From the NCBI GenBank assembly GCA_024500155.1, contig CM044873.1:3291001-3355000 (forward strand): a stretch of 64,000 nt of DNA, read 5' to 3'. This document shows, one piece after another, positions 49,391 through 61,707 of the stretch (positions are counted from its first letter, which is position 1; each line of letters begins with the position of its first letter). Below the pieces are notes generated by a model, which was not told the DNA's origin, made no database searches, and saw only the letters and a list, made by a program, of their open reading frames with translations. Position numbers and translations under genes: made by a program. The DNA comes from Chenopodium formosanum. Taxonomy: Eukaryota; Streptophyta; Magnoliopsida; Caryophyllales; Amaranthaceae.

Positions 49391-49480
49391 TCCCATATCA
49401 AAAACAGTCAACATCTCAGGAGATCCACATTATTCCATCATTCAAATCACCAAAAAAAAAAAACTAAGATCTCAACAAAA

Positions 49481-51392
49481 ATGGCTACCCTCGCTGTTCC
49501 TGCTGCTCTCCCTGATGTTGCTGAGGATGTTGAGCAACTCCACAAAGCCTTTTCAGGTCTATTTTCTCAATCTTTATTGATTATTGTATAGTTTTCGACG
49601 TTTGAAATTTTTTTGTCGATGTTAATTAGCTTAATTGGTTAAAGTTTCGGGGGTAATACCCAGAACCCTTTAATCAAATCCCGTCTACGATTTTGTAGAT
49701 GGATTCATTGATGTGGAATGTATGTGAAATGAATTTGTTATATTGTTGCAGGATGGGGAACGAATGAGGAATTGATCATTACAATATTGGCTCATAGGAA
49801 TGCTTACCAACGCAAAATGATCCGTGAGTTTTACCAAGAAACCTATGGTGAAGATCTCCTTAAAACTCTCGACAAAGAGCTTACTAGCGACTTTGAGGTA
49901 ATTTTTCTATTTATTTTCTCTGATTTATATGACAATGATTAATAAATTTGGGTTTTGCATACAAATTAATGGTGATATATATATATGATCCATTGTAGTT
50001 TTGATCTGTATTAGAGGATGAAACCATAAAATTCGTGTTTGATCATGAAGAAATTGTTTAAAGTCTTAGGATCGGCCTGGTCTTGTGGTACCTGTGACCA
50101 AATCTCGTTTACATCATTGTCCTTCATGTCAACTAAAAATTGTGAATAGTTGGTGATATATGTATCTCTTGTATGAGTTGGGTGACATCTGACATGGGTC
50201 TATAAAACAATATGTTACAAATTAGAAGAAAGTATGAAGTAAAATGTTTGTTTGAATGATACAGAGGGCAGTTCACTTGTTTACCCTGGATCCTCCTGAG
50301 CGTGATGCATTTTTGGCTAATGAAGCTACTAAGAAGTTCACTTCCAGCAACTGGGTTCTCATTGAAGTTGCTTGTACTCGATCTTCAGAGGATCTCTTTA
50401 ATGCTAGGCGAGCATACCATGCTCGTTACAAGAAATCGATTGAAGAAGATGTGGCTCAACACACCACTGGTGACTTCCGCAAGGTGCAGTTGATTACTAG
50501 TTTTCCCTATATCCTGCATTTGGTTGAGTCATTTTTATGAAATTGTACAAAAATGTCATACTTCATTAAGTTTTATATCATATCCATAACATGTCTTTCT
50601 TAAACTTGAATCTCATGAACTACATTTGATGCTTGTATGTTGTAAACTTGTAACCAGAAGTTATGGCTACAGTTGTCTAGGAAGAAGTATTTCAAATTTG
50701 AAAAGCAAATAAGAAAAATTGATGGAATTTTTTTGGCTGTAATCATGTTCCTATGAGTAAAGGTCTGCTAAATTGAAGCATTTCGTTCATCTTTTGCAGC
50801 TTCTGGTTGCTCTGCTGACCTCGTTCAGATATGAAGGACCGGAGGTTAACACACATTTGGCAAAATCAGAGGCTAAAATTCTTCATGAGAAGATCTCAGA
50901 CAAGGCTTATGCTGATGATGATCTCATCAGAATCGTCGCTACAAGGAGCACAGCACAGCTCAGTGCCACACTCAACACCTACAACAATGAGTATGGTCAT
51001 GCTATTACCAAGGTACTAGTGTCTTTCAGTGTTGCTACTAATATGATATTATTACTATTCTTAAATCTAAGATTGTTTTCTGTCACTGTCTGCAGGATCT
51101 TAAGGAGGATCCTAAGGATGATTACTTGAAATTGCTAAGGGCAACTGTCAAGTGCTTGACCTGTCCTGAGAAATACTTTGAGAAGCTTCTTCGTCTTGCT
51201 ATAAACAAGATGGGAACAGATGAATCAGCTCTAACTAGAGTTGTGACCACCCGGGCTGAAGTTGATATGCAACGCATCAAGGAAGAGTATTATCGCAGGA
51301 ACAGCGTTCCTCTTGACCGTGCTATTGCTAAGGACACCCGTGGAGATTACGAGAAAATGCTGATTGAGCTGGTTGGTTCTGAGAATGCTTAA
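49481..51392 (+). CDS. Plant annexin (annexin D1/D2 type)
   Basis: Exons 49481-49556, 49752-49897, 50265-50483, 50800-51012, 51096-51392; 316 residues, the standard length. Four annexin repeats are present. Repeat 1 has the calcium/phospholipid loop GWGTNEE (26-32). Repeat 4 has KMGTDE (256-261) with the distal acidic residue in DTRGDYEKML. Repeats 2 and 3 have degenerate loops, as usual for plant annexins. The protein binds acidic membranes in a calcium-dependent manner and is associated with stress responses and membrane traffic. In Arabidopsis annexin genes adjoin asparagine synthetase genes in both the ASN2 and ASN3 regions; here a TLDc gene and a tRNA lie between. Confidence 0.97.
49627..49695 (+). 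mobile_element. Possible tRNA-derived SINE head in annexin intron 1
   Basis: TTAGCTTAATTGGTTAAAG resembles a pol III box A, and TTTAATCAAATCCCGTC about 35 bases later resembles box B. The sequence between looks like a degenerate tRNA. The 3' part of an element was not identified. Confidence 0.4.
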
Positions 51393-52219
51393 ACATCTAC
51401 CTGAGGATGGTGATTGCTCCGGTTGAGACTTTATGTTTTGTACTAGCCGCTGTTATGGTTGGATTTTGCTGTTTTATTGTACTTCCAAAATAGATTGAAT
51501 AAAGATTGAGTATATGGGTATTATACTTCTAGTCCAATTGAGAATCTGAGACCAATGTACATCAGGCAAGAGAAGGTTAAGTTTGAGCTTACCTGCCTCT
51601 ATGCATTGGCCCAAATCTGAAATCAAGCAGTAATATTTTGAAGAGTATATTGATCACAAAATAAAACTATAGGCTACTAATCTACGATATTTATTAATTA
51701 TGTTATTATTTACAAGTATATATTTCCATAAAATTCTTTGATGGAACTCACAAGAAATTCTAATGAAAAAAATAAAATTATTGTTGTTGAAATGGCCATA
51801 AAATGCTTGTGATAATCAAAGCTAATTTTCATTAAAATGACCGCAAATCAAATTGTATAACTGCATAGGTTATCACAGGGTTAGATGATGAGCAACCATT
51901 TAGTAATCAGAATACAGCACTCAAACAGCAAGAACTCAAGGTAAACGCATATAGTCATACATAAAATGATCTGATGAAGTCCTGCTAAAATAACTGCAAA
52001 ACATGCAGAAATCCTAAAAATTAACATAATGCCATTACATGGCAAGTCTTAAGCTAATTTATTCAGGGTACAAAGTCAAAACCTACTACCGTGTTGGTTA
52101 GCTAGCTAGCTAACAAACCCCTCAAGGGGCGCTGCACAAAAGGCAGGAAGAGCTCTTGCCAGTCCTATCAGATAACAGTTGGTCAATATATAGCCATGAT
52201 TACTGATTAACACAGGATC
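51393..52219. other. Tail-to-tail intergenic region
   Basis: 3' UTRs of the annexin and DUF4057 genes. No other feature recognised. Confidence 0.5.
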
Positions 52220-54781
52220 TTAAACTAAACTAATGCTGCTTTCTCCACCAGGAGGCTTGCGCACACCACCAAAATAATCTCGGGGTTCTACTTTCTCTCC
52301 CTCGGCAAATATATTGCTTCCACTCATCTCTCTCAGCTTAGCCTTGCTAAGATGCTTCTCTGCTGACTCTGCAGGAGCATCCCCCTTAAAGATGTCGTTA
52401 CCTGTCAGCTCTTGGAACTTCTGGTTGTGAAGCTTCCTTGTTGACTTGACAGCAGGATCGTCACCAAACATAATATTACTCTGTCCTCCAGCAGGCTACA
52501 AAAAGAGATTATGTTAATGGTCTGCTTTGCAAGAAAACTTGTCAAATACTAAAATGGATGACAATACTTGAGACTTACAGCTATAAACTTTTATCCTCTG
52601 AAAAAACTTTGTCAAGCTTATCTAATCAGGCAATTCAATTAACATGCATATAAATTTCATGATCAAATGTTCTCTGTTACGATCCTCTAGAGCCTACCTT
52701 CCTACGATCATTGTCCTCCAAACACAGATAGCAAACTCAAGGCAATGCACAATAAAAATTATATTTAAACAAGTGATCCCGAATTGCTGACCACACAAAC
52801 GGAACAACATATGGGGGAAACCAACTTAGTACATCCAGAGAGTAGAAGAGATTGAGTCACTCTCTTAAAAACTTAGTATACTCACATTGGAAACTCTAAC
52901 AGATGTCCGGACAGTTCGTGGTGCTGGCTCACCCATGTCCTTTTCTTTTGACTCCAATGAACGTGCAACAGCCAATGATCGAGGAAGATTTTCCGGAGGT
53001 GGGCCAAAAATGTCATTTCCACTGAGTTCCTTGCACTTGGCATCTGACAGTCCCTTTTTGATCTTTGAGTCTGCCTCAGCTTCAAGAGTGCCACTCAATT
53101 CACGTTGCTTTGCAACCTCTGGCAGAGACGTAGGCTTCTTGGGGGTCACACTTTCGTCGACACTAAAAGAAATCTGGCTAATTCCATTGACAGCTTGCTG
53201 CAATTGGCAGTTACAAGAGAAAGGGTCAAGAGCTGATCCGGTGTGTCATTACAAAAAAATATACTTTGTATGAAGTATATAAATGAAATTAAACCTGATA
53301 AACTCTCAATCCAGTTTTATTCGAATTGGGATTAGCACTCGCAGATTCTGCTGTAGTATCATCTTCAGACCCAGCAAATATTCCACTTCCAGTCATCTCC
53401 TTCATTTTATATCCTGAACAAGGCTTCCTGAAGTAGTAAATGAGTAGGTCAGTTATGCGAGAACCAAATGATGCAGACGTCTCAAGAATCATTTATTAGT
53501 CTAATAAAAACTAATATGAAAGGGCAATGCTTATTTATAAAAATATGAAAAAGAAAAAAGCTACTGAATTTGAATCATACAAGATATTGAACATAACCAG
53601 AATAATGTAGCTAGGTCAGGGTTTTGTCTAGACGAACAGAAAGGCATGGCATGGGATGTAACTTACGCACATTATCGATTTATAGCCAGCTGGGAGCAAT
53701 CAAATGGAGTGTTGAACCATTCATACTACAGAGCACTAGTTTATAGAAAGTAGGAGTTTTTAAAGGTTGTACATTGGCTACACAGGTTCATAGTGTACAG
53801 GTTAAACCATACATGCAGGAGGCTTATAGAAGATGGACTTCTATGCTAATAGCAACGGCCAAGGTCATGAAGCTTCTTAATGAAAGCAAATATAAATCTA
53901 TGGATTTCTATGCTTCCATGTATTAACATTTGAGTGTGTTCTAGAGCTAAATCGAACTTAGGTAGCCCTTATCGGCCCTGAACTTAACTTATCAAAACTT
54001 ATTAGCCCTCATCCGAACTTGATTTTCACGACTTTGACATCTTTTACTCAGGGTATAATTCGAAAGGTACAGGAGAAACATGCCTTCCGCTTAATGGAGT
54101 TGGCTTCATTCATCCAAACAATTATAAAAACTAATAACTAGACCATTAACTAAGCCATTTTACAAATCCAATTGATTTATATAATTTGGTAGGGTTTTTG
54201 AAGGCATGGCTACACCTAAACAAAATTAAACTTAAAATCCAATTTTAAGAAATTTAATCCATCACAACAAGATGTAATGCCTTCAAATAATTCCACATTT
54301 GTAGTTATTAATACCTTTATTTTAATGCACTTTTCAACTACAGTTTTATTTAAGATTAATCTAATATTAAAAGGAATCTAAGTAAAGAATATAGCAAATA
54401 TAAATCTGTAGAAAAACAAGCAGATCGAATACCTCTTAGCAAGACTCTCAGCTTCCTCCTCACTGATCTGACCACCAAACAACACCTTACTCACCGCATC
54501 CGACGGCTGAAATTAAAAGTTCAAACAACACATTCAATCAATCAATTACCAAAACCCTAAATCAAGTGCAAATTAGATCCTACACTCGAGAGCATGATAC
54601 GATACCCCGAAAAAAACAAATAAACGAACACATACATCAAAATAAAAAATAAAAATAGTACCTGGTGAGAACGAGGAGCAGAGGAAGGAGCAGGAGAATG
54701 AGGAGGAGGAGTTTCAGTCCAAGTAAGGAGATCAGCAGTTGAAGTGTGAGATTTTTTACCAGCTGTTGCTCTTTCCGCCAT
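52220..54781 (-). CDS. DUF4057 family protein with repeated E-[ML]-[ST]-G-x-x-IF motifs
   Basis: Exons in coding order: 54781-54662, 54506-54433, 53427-53295, 53197-52886, 52495-52220; 304 residues. The N-terminus is Ser/Thr/Pro-rich (HTSTADLLTW). KVLFGG and ISEEEAESL follow. Short motifs then recur: MTGSGIF (76-82), a partial RELSG (141-145), LSGNDIF (167-173), LTGNDIF (243-249) and MSGSNIF (270-276), plus NIMFGDD (221-226). The protein is hydrophilic and without membrane segments, so probably largely disordered with short linear motifs. The set matches the plant DUF4057 family (for example Arabidopsis At4g39860), related to the animal HN1/Jupiter-like family. Function unknown. Confidence 0.9.
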
Positions 54782-55736
54782 TTTTTGCTATCTTCTGGAG
54801 TACGAGTACTATTTTCTCTCTCCTCTGTTTTTTTTGAGCTAGTGACTGGGTGAAGACGGTGAGATCATGTGACTTTTATTTGGGTTTTATGGTTTGATTT
54901 GATTTTCAAATGAATTTGAAATTTGTAACATACTCTAAGTACCTGTTACTGTATTTTTAAATATTTAAATTATGGATTGCTTTATCTTCAAATTTTATTT
55001 TGTAAAGATTTTCTTAGTCAATGAGTCACAAGCTTTTGGTGAATGAAGGAGCTAGTGTACTCTACTTGTTCAATGTCATTAATGATTAATGTGATGGTTT
55101 GGAATCTTAGGAATTTTACAATTACCTTTCCCCAAAGAAATACTAGTAAAAAAATCAATTACAATCGATAATGAAGTACACCGTACATTTATTTTTTTTC
55201 TAAAAAAAAAAAAAAAAAAAAAAAACTTCGTACAAGTTTACACATACTTCCTCTGTTTTTTTTTTTTTTAAATGCTCCTTCTACACAAGGATTTAGTTAA
55301 TCTACTCCGTAAGACCGTAACAGGCATTGGTCTCCATCTATCATAACGTGGCCCAACATGGTTTTGCTAGCTAGCCCAATGGCCCAACTCTTAATGATGT
55401 ACATGCTAAAGGGTTCTAAAATCTAAACAATCCTAAAGTAGTGAGATTGAAGAATACAAATTTTTTGATTCAATAGTTGTATGACTTGTATCAATGTATC
55501 ACCAATAAATTTACAGAGTTGTCAAATATTCAAATCCAAACTTGCAAAAGAAACAAGTTAGCTTTCCACAAGTACAAGAAGTATATGCAAATCAGAGCCA
55601 TGATATATAAATGAGCATAATAGCAGAATTGCATTGATTGATTGTTTGTTTCCAAATCAACATCTAAATTAGTGCACTAGTAGTCCTATACATGTACTAA
55701 TCTCCTAAACCAAAAATAAGAAAGTGTAAACAATAG
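54782..55736. other. Intergenic region
   Basis: Promoter side of the DUF4057 gene and 3' side of the C2 gene. A23 run at 55203-55225 and T runs near 55257. No gene recognised. Confidence 0.5.
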
Positions 55737-56371
55737 CTAAAAGCCATCCAAAGTTGCACCAATCAAAATCAGCTCATTATCAACACAAGAAGAGCAACAC
55801 CCTTCATGAGATTTACACCCACACTCTTTCCATCCATTCATGCGCTCTCTTCTTCTCATCTTCCTCATCTCTTCCATCGACACCACGCTCGTGACCGGAA
55901 CTTCTACCTTCATTTCTATCTGTAACGCCGGTGGCTTAACACCGTCTTCAAAAGTTTTAAGCAACTTAGTACCATCATGATTGACAGTCATAACAGCCCA
56001 CCTCTGAAATTCCTTTTCGGCGCATTAAAGACATTCTTCCAAGGCATCTCAGCAGTTGCTAGGAGCTGAGACCCGCCAATCTTCCCTAGAAAGGCCTTGG
56101 TGTTTCGCCACCTAAGCTCGAATAACACACTTGCTTCCTTGAGATTATTGATTGAATCCTCTGAACCATTGCACTCTAGTGAAAAAGTATCATCCCAAAA
56201 GATGTAATCATCTTTTTGATGAGCAGAACTTATTTCTTTTGTGTTAACCTGGATTTTTCTGTTGCTTCCTACTGAAAGGTAGCATCTAATGAATAGATTA
56301 CCTCTGTGCTTTGCTTGTATGTTTTTCGCTCCAATGATCCTTATCTCGCATTTAAGGGAGGAGGAAGCCAT
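55737..56371 (-). CDS. Small C2-domain protein, broken by a one-base frameshift
   Basis: Intronless; about 211 residues if the frame is bridged. The N-terminal C2 domain reads KCEIRIIGAKNIQ, GNLFIRCYLSVG, DYIFWDDTFSLEC, VLFELRWR. These single C2 domains act in membrane or lipid binding. The first frame runs from the ATG at 56371 to NAPKRNF (about 56007) and then meets TGA. The following frame (WAVMTVNHDG, KPPALQIEMKVEVP, a basic stretch, and a Cys-rich block CGCKSHEGCCSSC) continues immediately, with no room for an intron. One missing base in the TTT at 56007-56009 would restore NFQRWAVM, so the break is either a real single-base deletion or a homopolymer base-call error. Upstream, TATATATATA near 56496 could be the TATA element. 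Confidence 0.78.
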
Positions 56372-59300
56372 TAGACAATACAAAGATGTAGAACGATATG
56401 ATAATAAAACTCGAAATATAAAGATATTGAGAAATGAAATAAGATTGGTATGTTTTTGTGTTTAGTTTGAGTTAAGGCTAATAATGCAAAACTATGTATA
56501 TATATATGGGAGAATAAAGGTGCTTTCAAAGTGATGAGAAGGCAATCAACTTTGAAGTGGAAAAGAGATACACTTGACAAAAAACTAGTGGGAAAGTATA
56601 CTTCTTTGAATCTTCCACCTTTAATATGATTGAAGTAGAGTGGATTTGTGATTTAGGAGATTTTTAGGAGGGATTATATAATCATATAGTTTATAACAGT
56701 AAATCACCCCTTCTATTACATGAAGGGATCCAATTTTTAAATGACTCTTGCATTTTGTTGTTTGCTTTTTCTTCATACTCCACATTTGAGTTGTCGAGAG
56801 TATGAATGTGTGATAGTTTCTTTTTTAGTGGTGGTGGTGGTTTGTGTTAGTTGAGTTAAATCCACCTTTCAGTTAATAGACCGACTGATAAAAAAATAAC
56901 AAATCCACATGTAAGTTGGTACCACTATTCTGTAATGAAAAAATATATTAATGACAAATCCAACACCAATATAAAGTTTTTTTTTTTTTTTTTTTTTTTT
57001 TTTATGGTTTTATATGTAGTCATACTCTCTTCTAGAACAAGTATGTATATGAATATAATTACAAAACATATTACTTTGAAGGAAGTATATAAAACATGAT
57101 ATCAACTCTCATCTACAAATCATCGATTGCTTTTTATATATCTCTTTACAACAAAAACTATACTTGTCTATGAACTTCTAATTTAAATGTGTCAAAAGAT
57201 GAGTAATTTCTCAAAATTAATAATATTGATACTCCAAATTTGTACTGGATCACGAAAAAAAAGTATTCTTAACGATGAAAGTACCAAATTTAGCTAGAAA
57301 TAGAAGGTTTTTGAAATCGAAAAATCTATTTCCATGCAACAAACTTATGTCCCTACATAATGAAGCACAAACTTTTTTTGTGTCCAGACGAGCACAAATT
57401 TCTCCACCAAATTAGAATATCAACATACGCACATGTTGGGTTCAATTCTATATTGATTATTGACTACTTAAGGGGACCAATTTTGAAAACTTTTTTTAGC
57501 AATATCATTAGTGACTGGTGAGTATACAGGGCGGCGAGGGCAATTGAAGCCAATTGTTTTTTCTTCATCATCACATTAATTTTCAAATAATACGTGTAAA
57601 AAATTAGCATCCTCCATTAAATAGGGTTTTTCTTTCTAAACATAAAGAGAACAATTGACCCCAAATGATTAGATATAATACCACAATAATCATGGTTCAA
57701 ATTTTTTTCTTTCAGAGGATTTACGGTTCAAGTTTGCTAATTATAAATTATTGAAAAATAGCGTTTGAAAGGCCAATCATATCAAGTTTGAACATTTGTT
57801 ACTAGTTAAGTAGTCATATACAATTATACAAAACAAAAATTATTACATGAGATCTTGTTTAATTCATTTCAATGTGTGGTATCTATATTATATAACTAAA
57901 CATCATGTTTGAAGTCCGATCTTGTCAAGCGAGCGTGTTTAATTTGGTGTTAAGGGTGCTTTTATCCTCTTATTACATACTCTTAAGTCTCAAGTGCATA
58001 GATCACATATAAGATATAATGGATCAAAAAGTTGTAAAAGCAAAGGTCTAGCTTAGTTATTAGGGTTCTCCACTTCTCGTTGATCCTTATTATCTTAAAA
58101 AAAAATGCTAGCTTGTCATTTGTGCACCTTGCTGCGTAGATAAATTATGAGTACATAGTCCACGAATCTGAAAGCACCATGTAATAATTTACTAATATAT
58201 TACCATGTTTGTAACTTCACAATTTGCTCGATCTTATGAAATCATGCTCTACAGTCACTAATCATATACTAATTTATTAGTCCCCTTCAAAACATCCATC
58301 TAACCAATAAGCTTAAAACAAACATAATATAAAATCACAACCACTTTACTTTATGAAATAAGAATATACGCTTTATGTCTCATATGAAGAATGTCAATCT
58401 TCTATAGGAACGTAAAAATCCGCCTTGATTACACAATATATCATAAAATCGTTGGGGATAACAATGAATAATTATACTCCACTATATAGTTTAGTAATAT
58501 ACAAGTACAAATTAAACCATTAATTAAAATGCATGATAATGGAGACCAAGTTGGATCAGACAAGGCTAAGCTAAGGGCGGGGCGGCTGCAAGAATTGGTG
58601 AAATTCAAAAATACTACACGTAGTAGAATCTGGTATATGCGAATATTGTATACAATCAAACATACTTCTCCATTTTAAGTTAAGTGCAACAGTTTGATTG
58701 ACATATAATTGCTTATACAAAATTTTAAAACATGTATATATATTTTATAAATTAGTCTTAATTATAAAAAGTTGATGTATTGAGATAAATCTAGAAACAT
58801 TTTACAAAATATCCACTATCATTAATCTAAATTTTATCGAGTTTTAAGGAGTCTTAATATAATTATAAATTAGAAAAATAAAATAAAATTTAATCTAAAA
58901 AACTGATGTGGCAATGGATTAAAGTTTTAAGATGAGACTGCGCTAATCTTGCTCTTAGTAAAAAGATATGCGGTCAATTGGTCAAATAAGGAACAAGGTT
59001 ATCTAAAATAAAGGGAGTATATTATATGGTCATTAAATTGGTATTGGTTAACTATGCAAGTTAAAACAAAGGCGGCAAATCCTTTACGATGAGATTAGAG
59101 GCATATTAAACACACAATTTAGATAACTACAATGACGAAGAACACATCACTTTAATACTCAGCCATATATGTATAGTTGTTATTGACATGTATTATCATT
59201 ATTTACTACTAAAATGCATACTTTTAGAGGGTCAAATGGATTAGGCTCCCTTTCTACTGGCAGCCGTAACTTTATTTTCTTTTAGCTCTTCAGCTTTCTT

Positions 59301-61707
59301 ATCCATGTTGGAGTTTTTATATATAATGATCATTAAAAGCTACACCAAGTAAACTATTTTTCTGCCTCAAAAAAAAGAAAAAAAAAAAGAAAAAAAAAAG
59401 TTTTCATTATTTTAGTTGCTGAGGTAGTGAGGTGCTCTATAATATTATAGCATCGAATTATCGATCATTAAGCTGTTCACGCTCTAACGCACTTACACAC
59501 CCATGTACTTGAAATTGAAGGATTATATTGGAGCCATACAAAATTACAAAGTTACAAACTTGAAACTTCCTTGAGATAGGAATAAGGATGCATGTAATGT
59601 ATCGTGTTAATTACTATGTTTTTCAGAGAAAAATACATTGAGTGATGACTAAATTATTATATACTTGTATATTATTATTTGTATTTTACAACAATTGAAC
59701 AAATAAAGATCATTTGTAAAGTGGGATCATGTTTATATATACTTATAAATAAGATTAATTTTTGCATGAAATTAAATCAAGTCAAAATATCAATTTTGTT
59801 GTGATGGAATTGCGATTAAGCAGTTCTACCATAACTACACCAAGATTTTTAGGCGGTTTTATCTTCAAATTATATAAAAAAAGGTCATATATAAATTAGG
59901 ATGACTCGGGTATTATCTAATTTCTCACTGTTGTTAAACCTTGAAAAACAAGGTCCAAAAAAATTGTGTAGAAACATAAATTGTTTTGGTAGCATGCAAA
60001 ATTGGGCTAAGCCCAAAGAATATAAAATAAATGGACCAAAGCTTATTGATCCTGGGTTTGTACACCAGTACACTGTACATATGCACATGTTGTACGTCAC
60101 TGGATTCGCTACATCAAGAGAGCAGCATTAGCGGATCTGTGAAGCGGTCAAAACAGACCACACTTGAAGTATGTAAGCCACTATTTACGATTTAAAGCAA
60201 GATGAATTGGGGCGTTAATTCTGGGCTAAATTGTTATAATGCACTTTAATTTTGCTTGGATTAGACCTTGGTTACTTCACTTTACTTTAGCTCAAATAAA
60301 ATTATTTTTACTGAATTGAAATTGCTTTTGCTGAACTGAAATTATTTTTATTGATTTTATATTATATTTTTTCTTTTAAAGTTATTGTTTTTACTTAACA
60401 AAAATTTAATTTTTTGAATAGAAATTACTTTTACATTACTAAACTTATTTTTACTAAACTTAAATTATTTTTACTATATTGAAATTATTTTTACTGAATA
60501 ATATTTGATTGATTTGTTTAAAAAAATCCGTCTAAAAAAATTGAAAAGTTATATTAAGTCAACTTTTCAATCAAAAATACTTCCTTTGTTCTGGAATTAT
60601 TGCACCAATTATAATTTCAACACTATTCATATGATCCTTTTCAATCACATATTGTGAGTTGTACAGTTGTACACAAAGAAATAAAATTAGTCATATGGAG
60701 CCTTATTATTTTGTTTCGGTATATACTTGTATTTTCATAATATATAAATCCCCTCATGATGTAATAATACTAGAATGGATGAAATAAAAGTAGTTTTCGA
60801 GAGTAATATCCAATTTACTTCTAAAATTGAAATTGGATTTATTAAATTCAACAATTTCAATTTTGGAAAATCTACCTTCAATTAATAGTGATGTTTACAA
60901 TTATTAACTCGGTCTAGATAATAATATTGTTGAGCGTTACAAAAAAATTCAGAATTTTTTTTTTTTTTTTAACTAACTTATATACCTATGGACAAGTTTG
61001 ATTAAAGAAAAAAATGCACATAAAACAAATAATTAGGTGCTCTTAATAAATCAATCAAATGTATCCAAATTCCAAAATCGACAAGATGAAAGTGATAGAT
61101 CTCAGTAGTACTTTTAAACTACTTGATAGTTGATAGGTTATTTAGTGCTATTTATTATTTTGCTACAAGTACTTTATAAAGAACTTGCATAAAGCATATA
61201 AAAAGTAATTCATAGTTCATATTAATGAAGCCTCTATAGAATCATGACTACATTTTTTAGTTAACAACTTAAAATATACTTTCTCCAAGATTTCGTCCTT
61301 TTTGTTAATTGATTAAGTTGGTGGATCAAATATAATAAATGTGGACTAGGACTATATAGCGGTGGTCTCTTATACACATTCATAAACTTTTGTAAACTTA
61401 TTAGACTATTGAACTAGCCAAAAAAAGGAATTGAGGAAGTAGAATCATTTATGCATGACATTCATTAAAAAACTATACAATACAGTTGGCAAAGGTATGA
61501 TCTAAGTACAATTTGTAAGATCTTAATACTAAGAAGCTACAATACTTTATAATATTACTCAATAGACCATATATAGTAAATCATTGAATATTAAAATTCT
61601 AACAAAGAACGCTAGAAAAGCGAACTTCTTTCCTCGCTTTATAAAACAAAAAAGAAAAATAAACACTATTTGACTTTATAAATTATGAGTAAAAAAAAAA
61701 GTGTAAT
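56372..61707. other. 5.3-kb AT-rich gene-free region
   Basis: No convincing coding sequence, RNA gene or complete transposon. Contains a T27 run (56976-57003), a weak tRNA-like stretch at about 58045-58100 (TCTAGCTTAGTTATTAGGG, followed by poly-A), A-rich runs near 59370-59400, and many short AT tracts. Open frames of 70-76 codons here lack family resemblance and are of chance length. Confidence 0.5.

Larger units (their letters stand above)
48017..49480. other. Divergent region between TLDc and annexin
   Basis: Apart from the tRNA-Arg gene it is AT-rich, with an A-rich (AAATA)n stretch at about 49072-49130. No protein gene seen. The annexin TATA box lies at its right end. Confidence 0.5.

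Noticed and set aside
57500..57570. GC-richer island (GGGCGGCGAGGGC) in the long gap as a possible gene start
   Set aside because: No open frame, splice pattern or homologous peptide follows in either direction.
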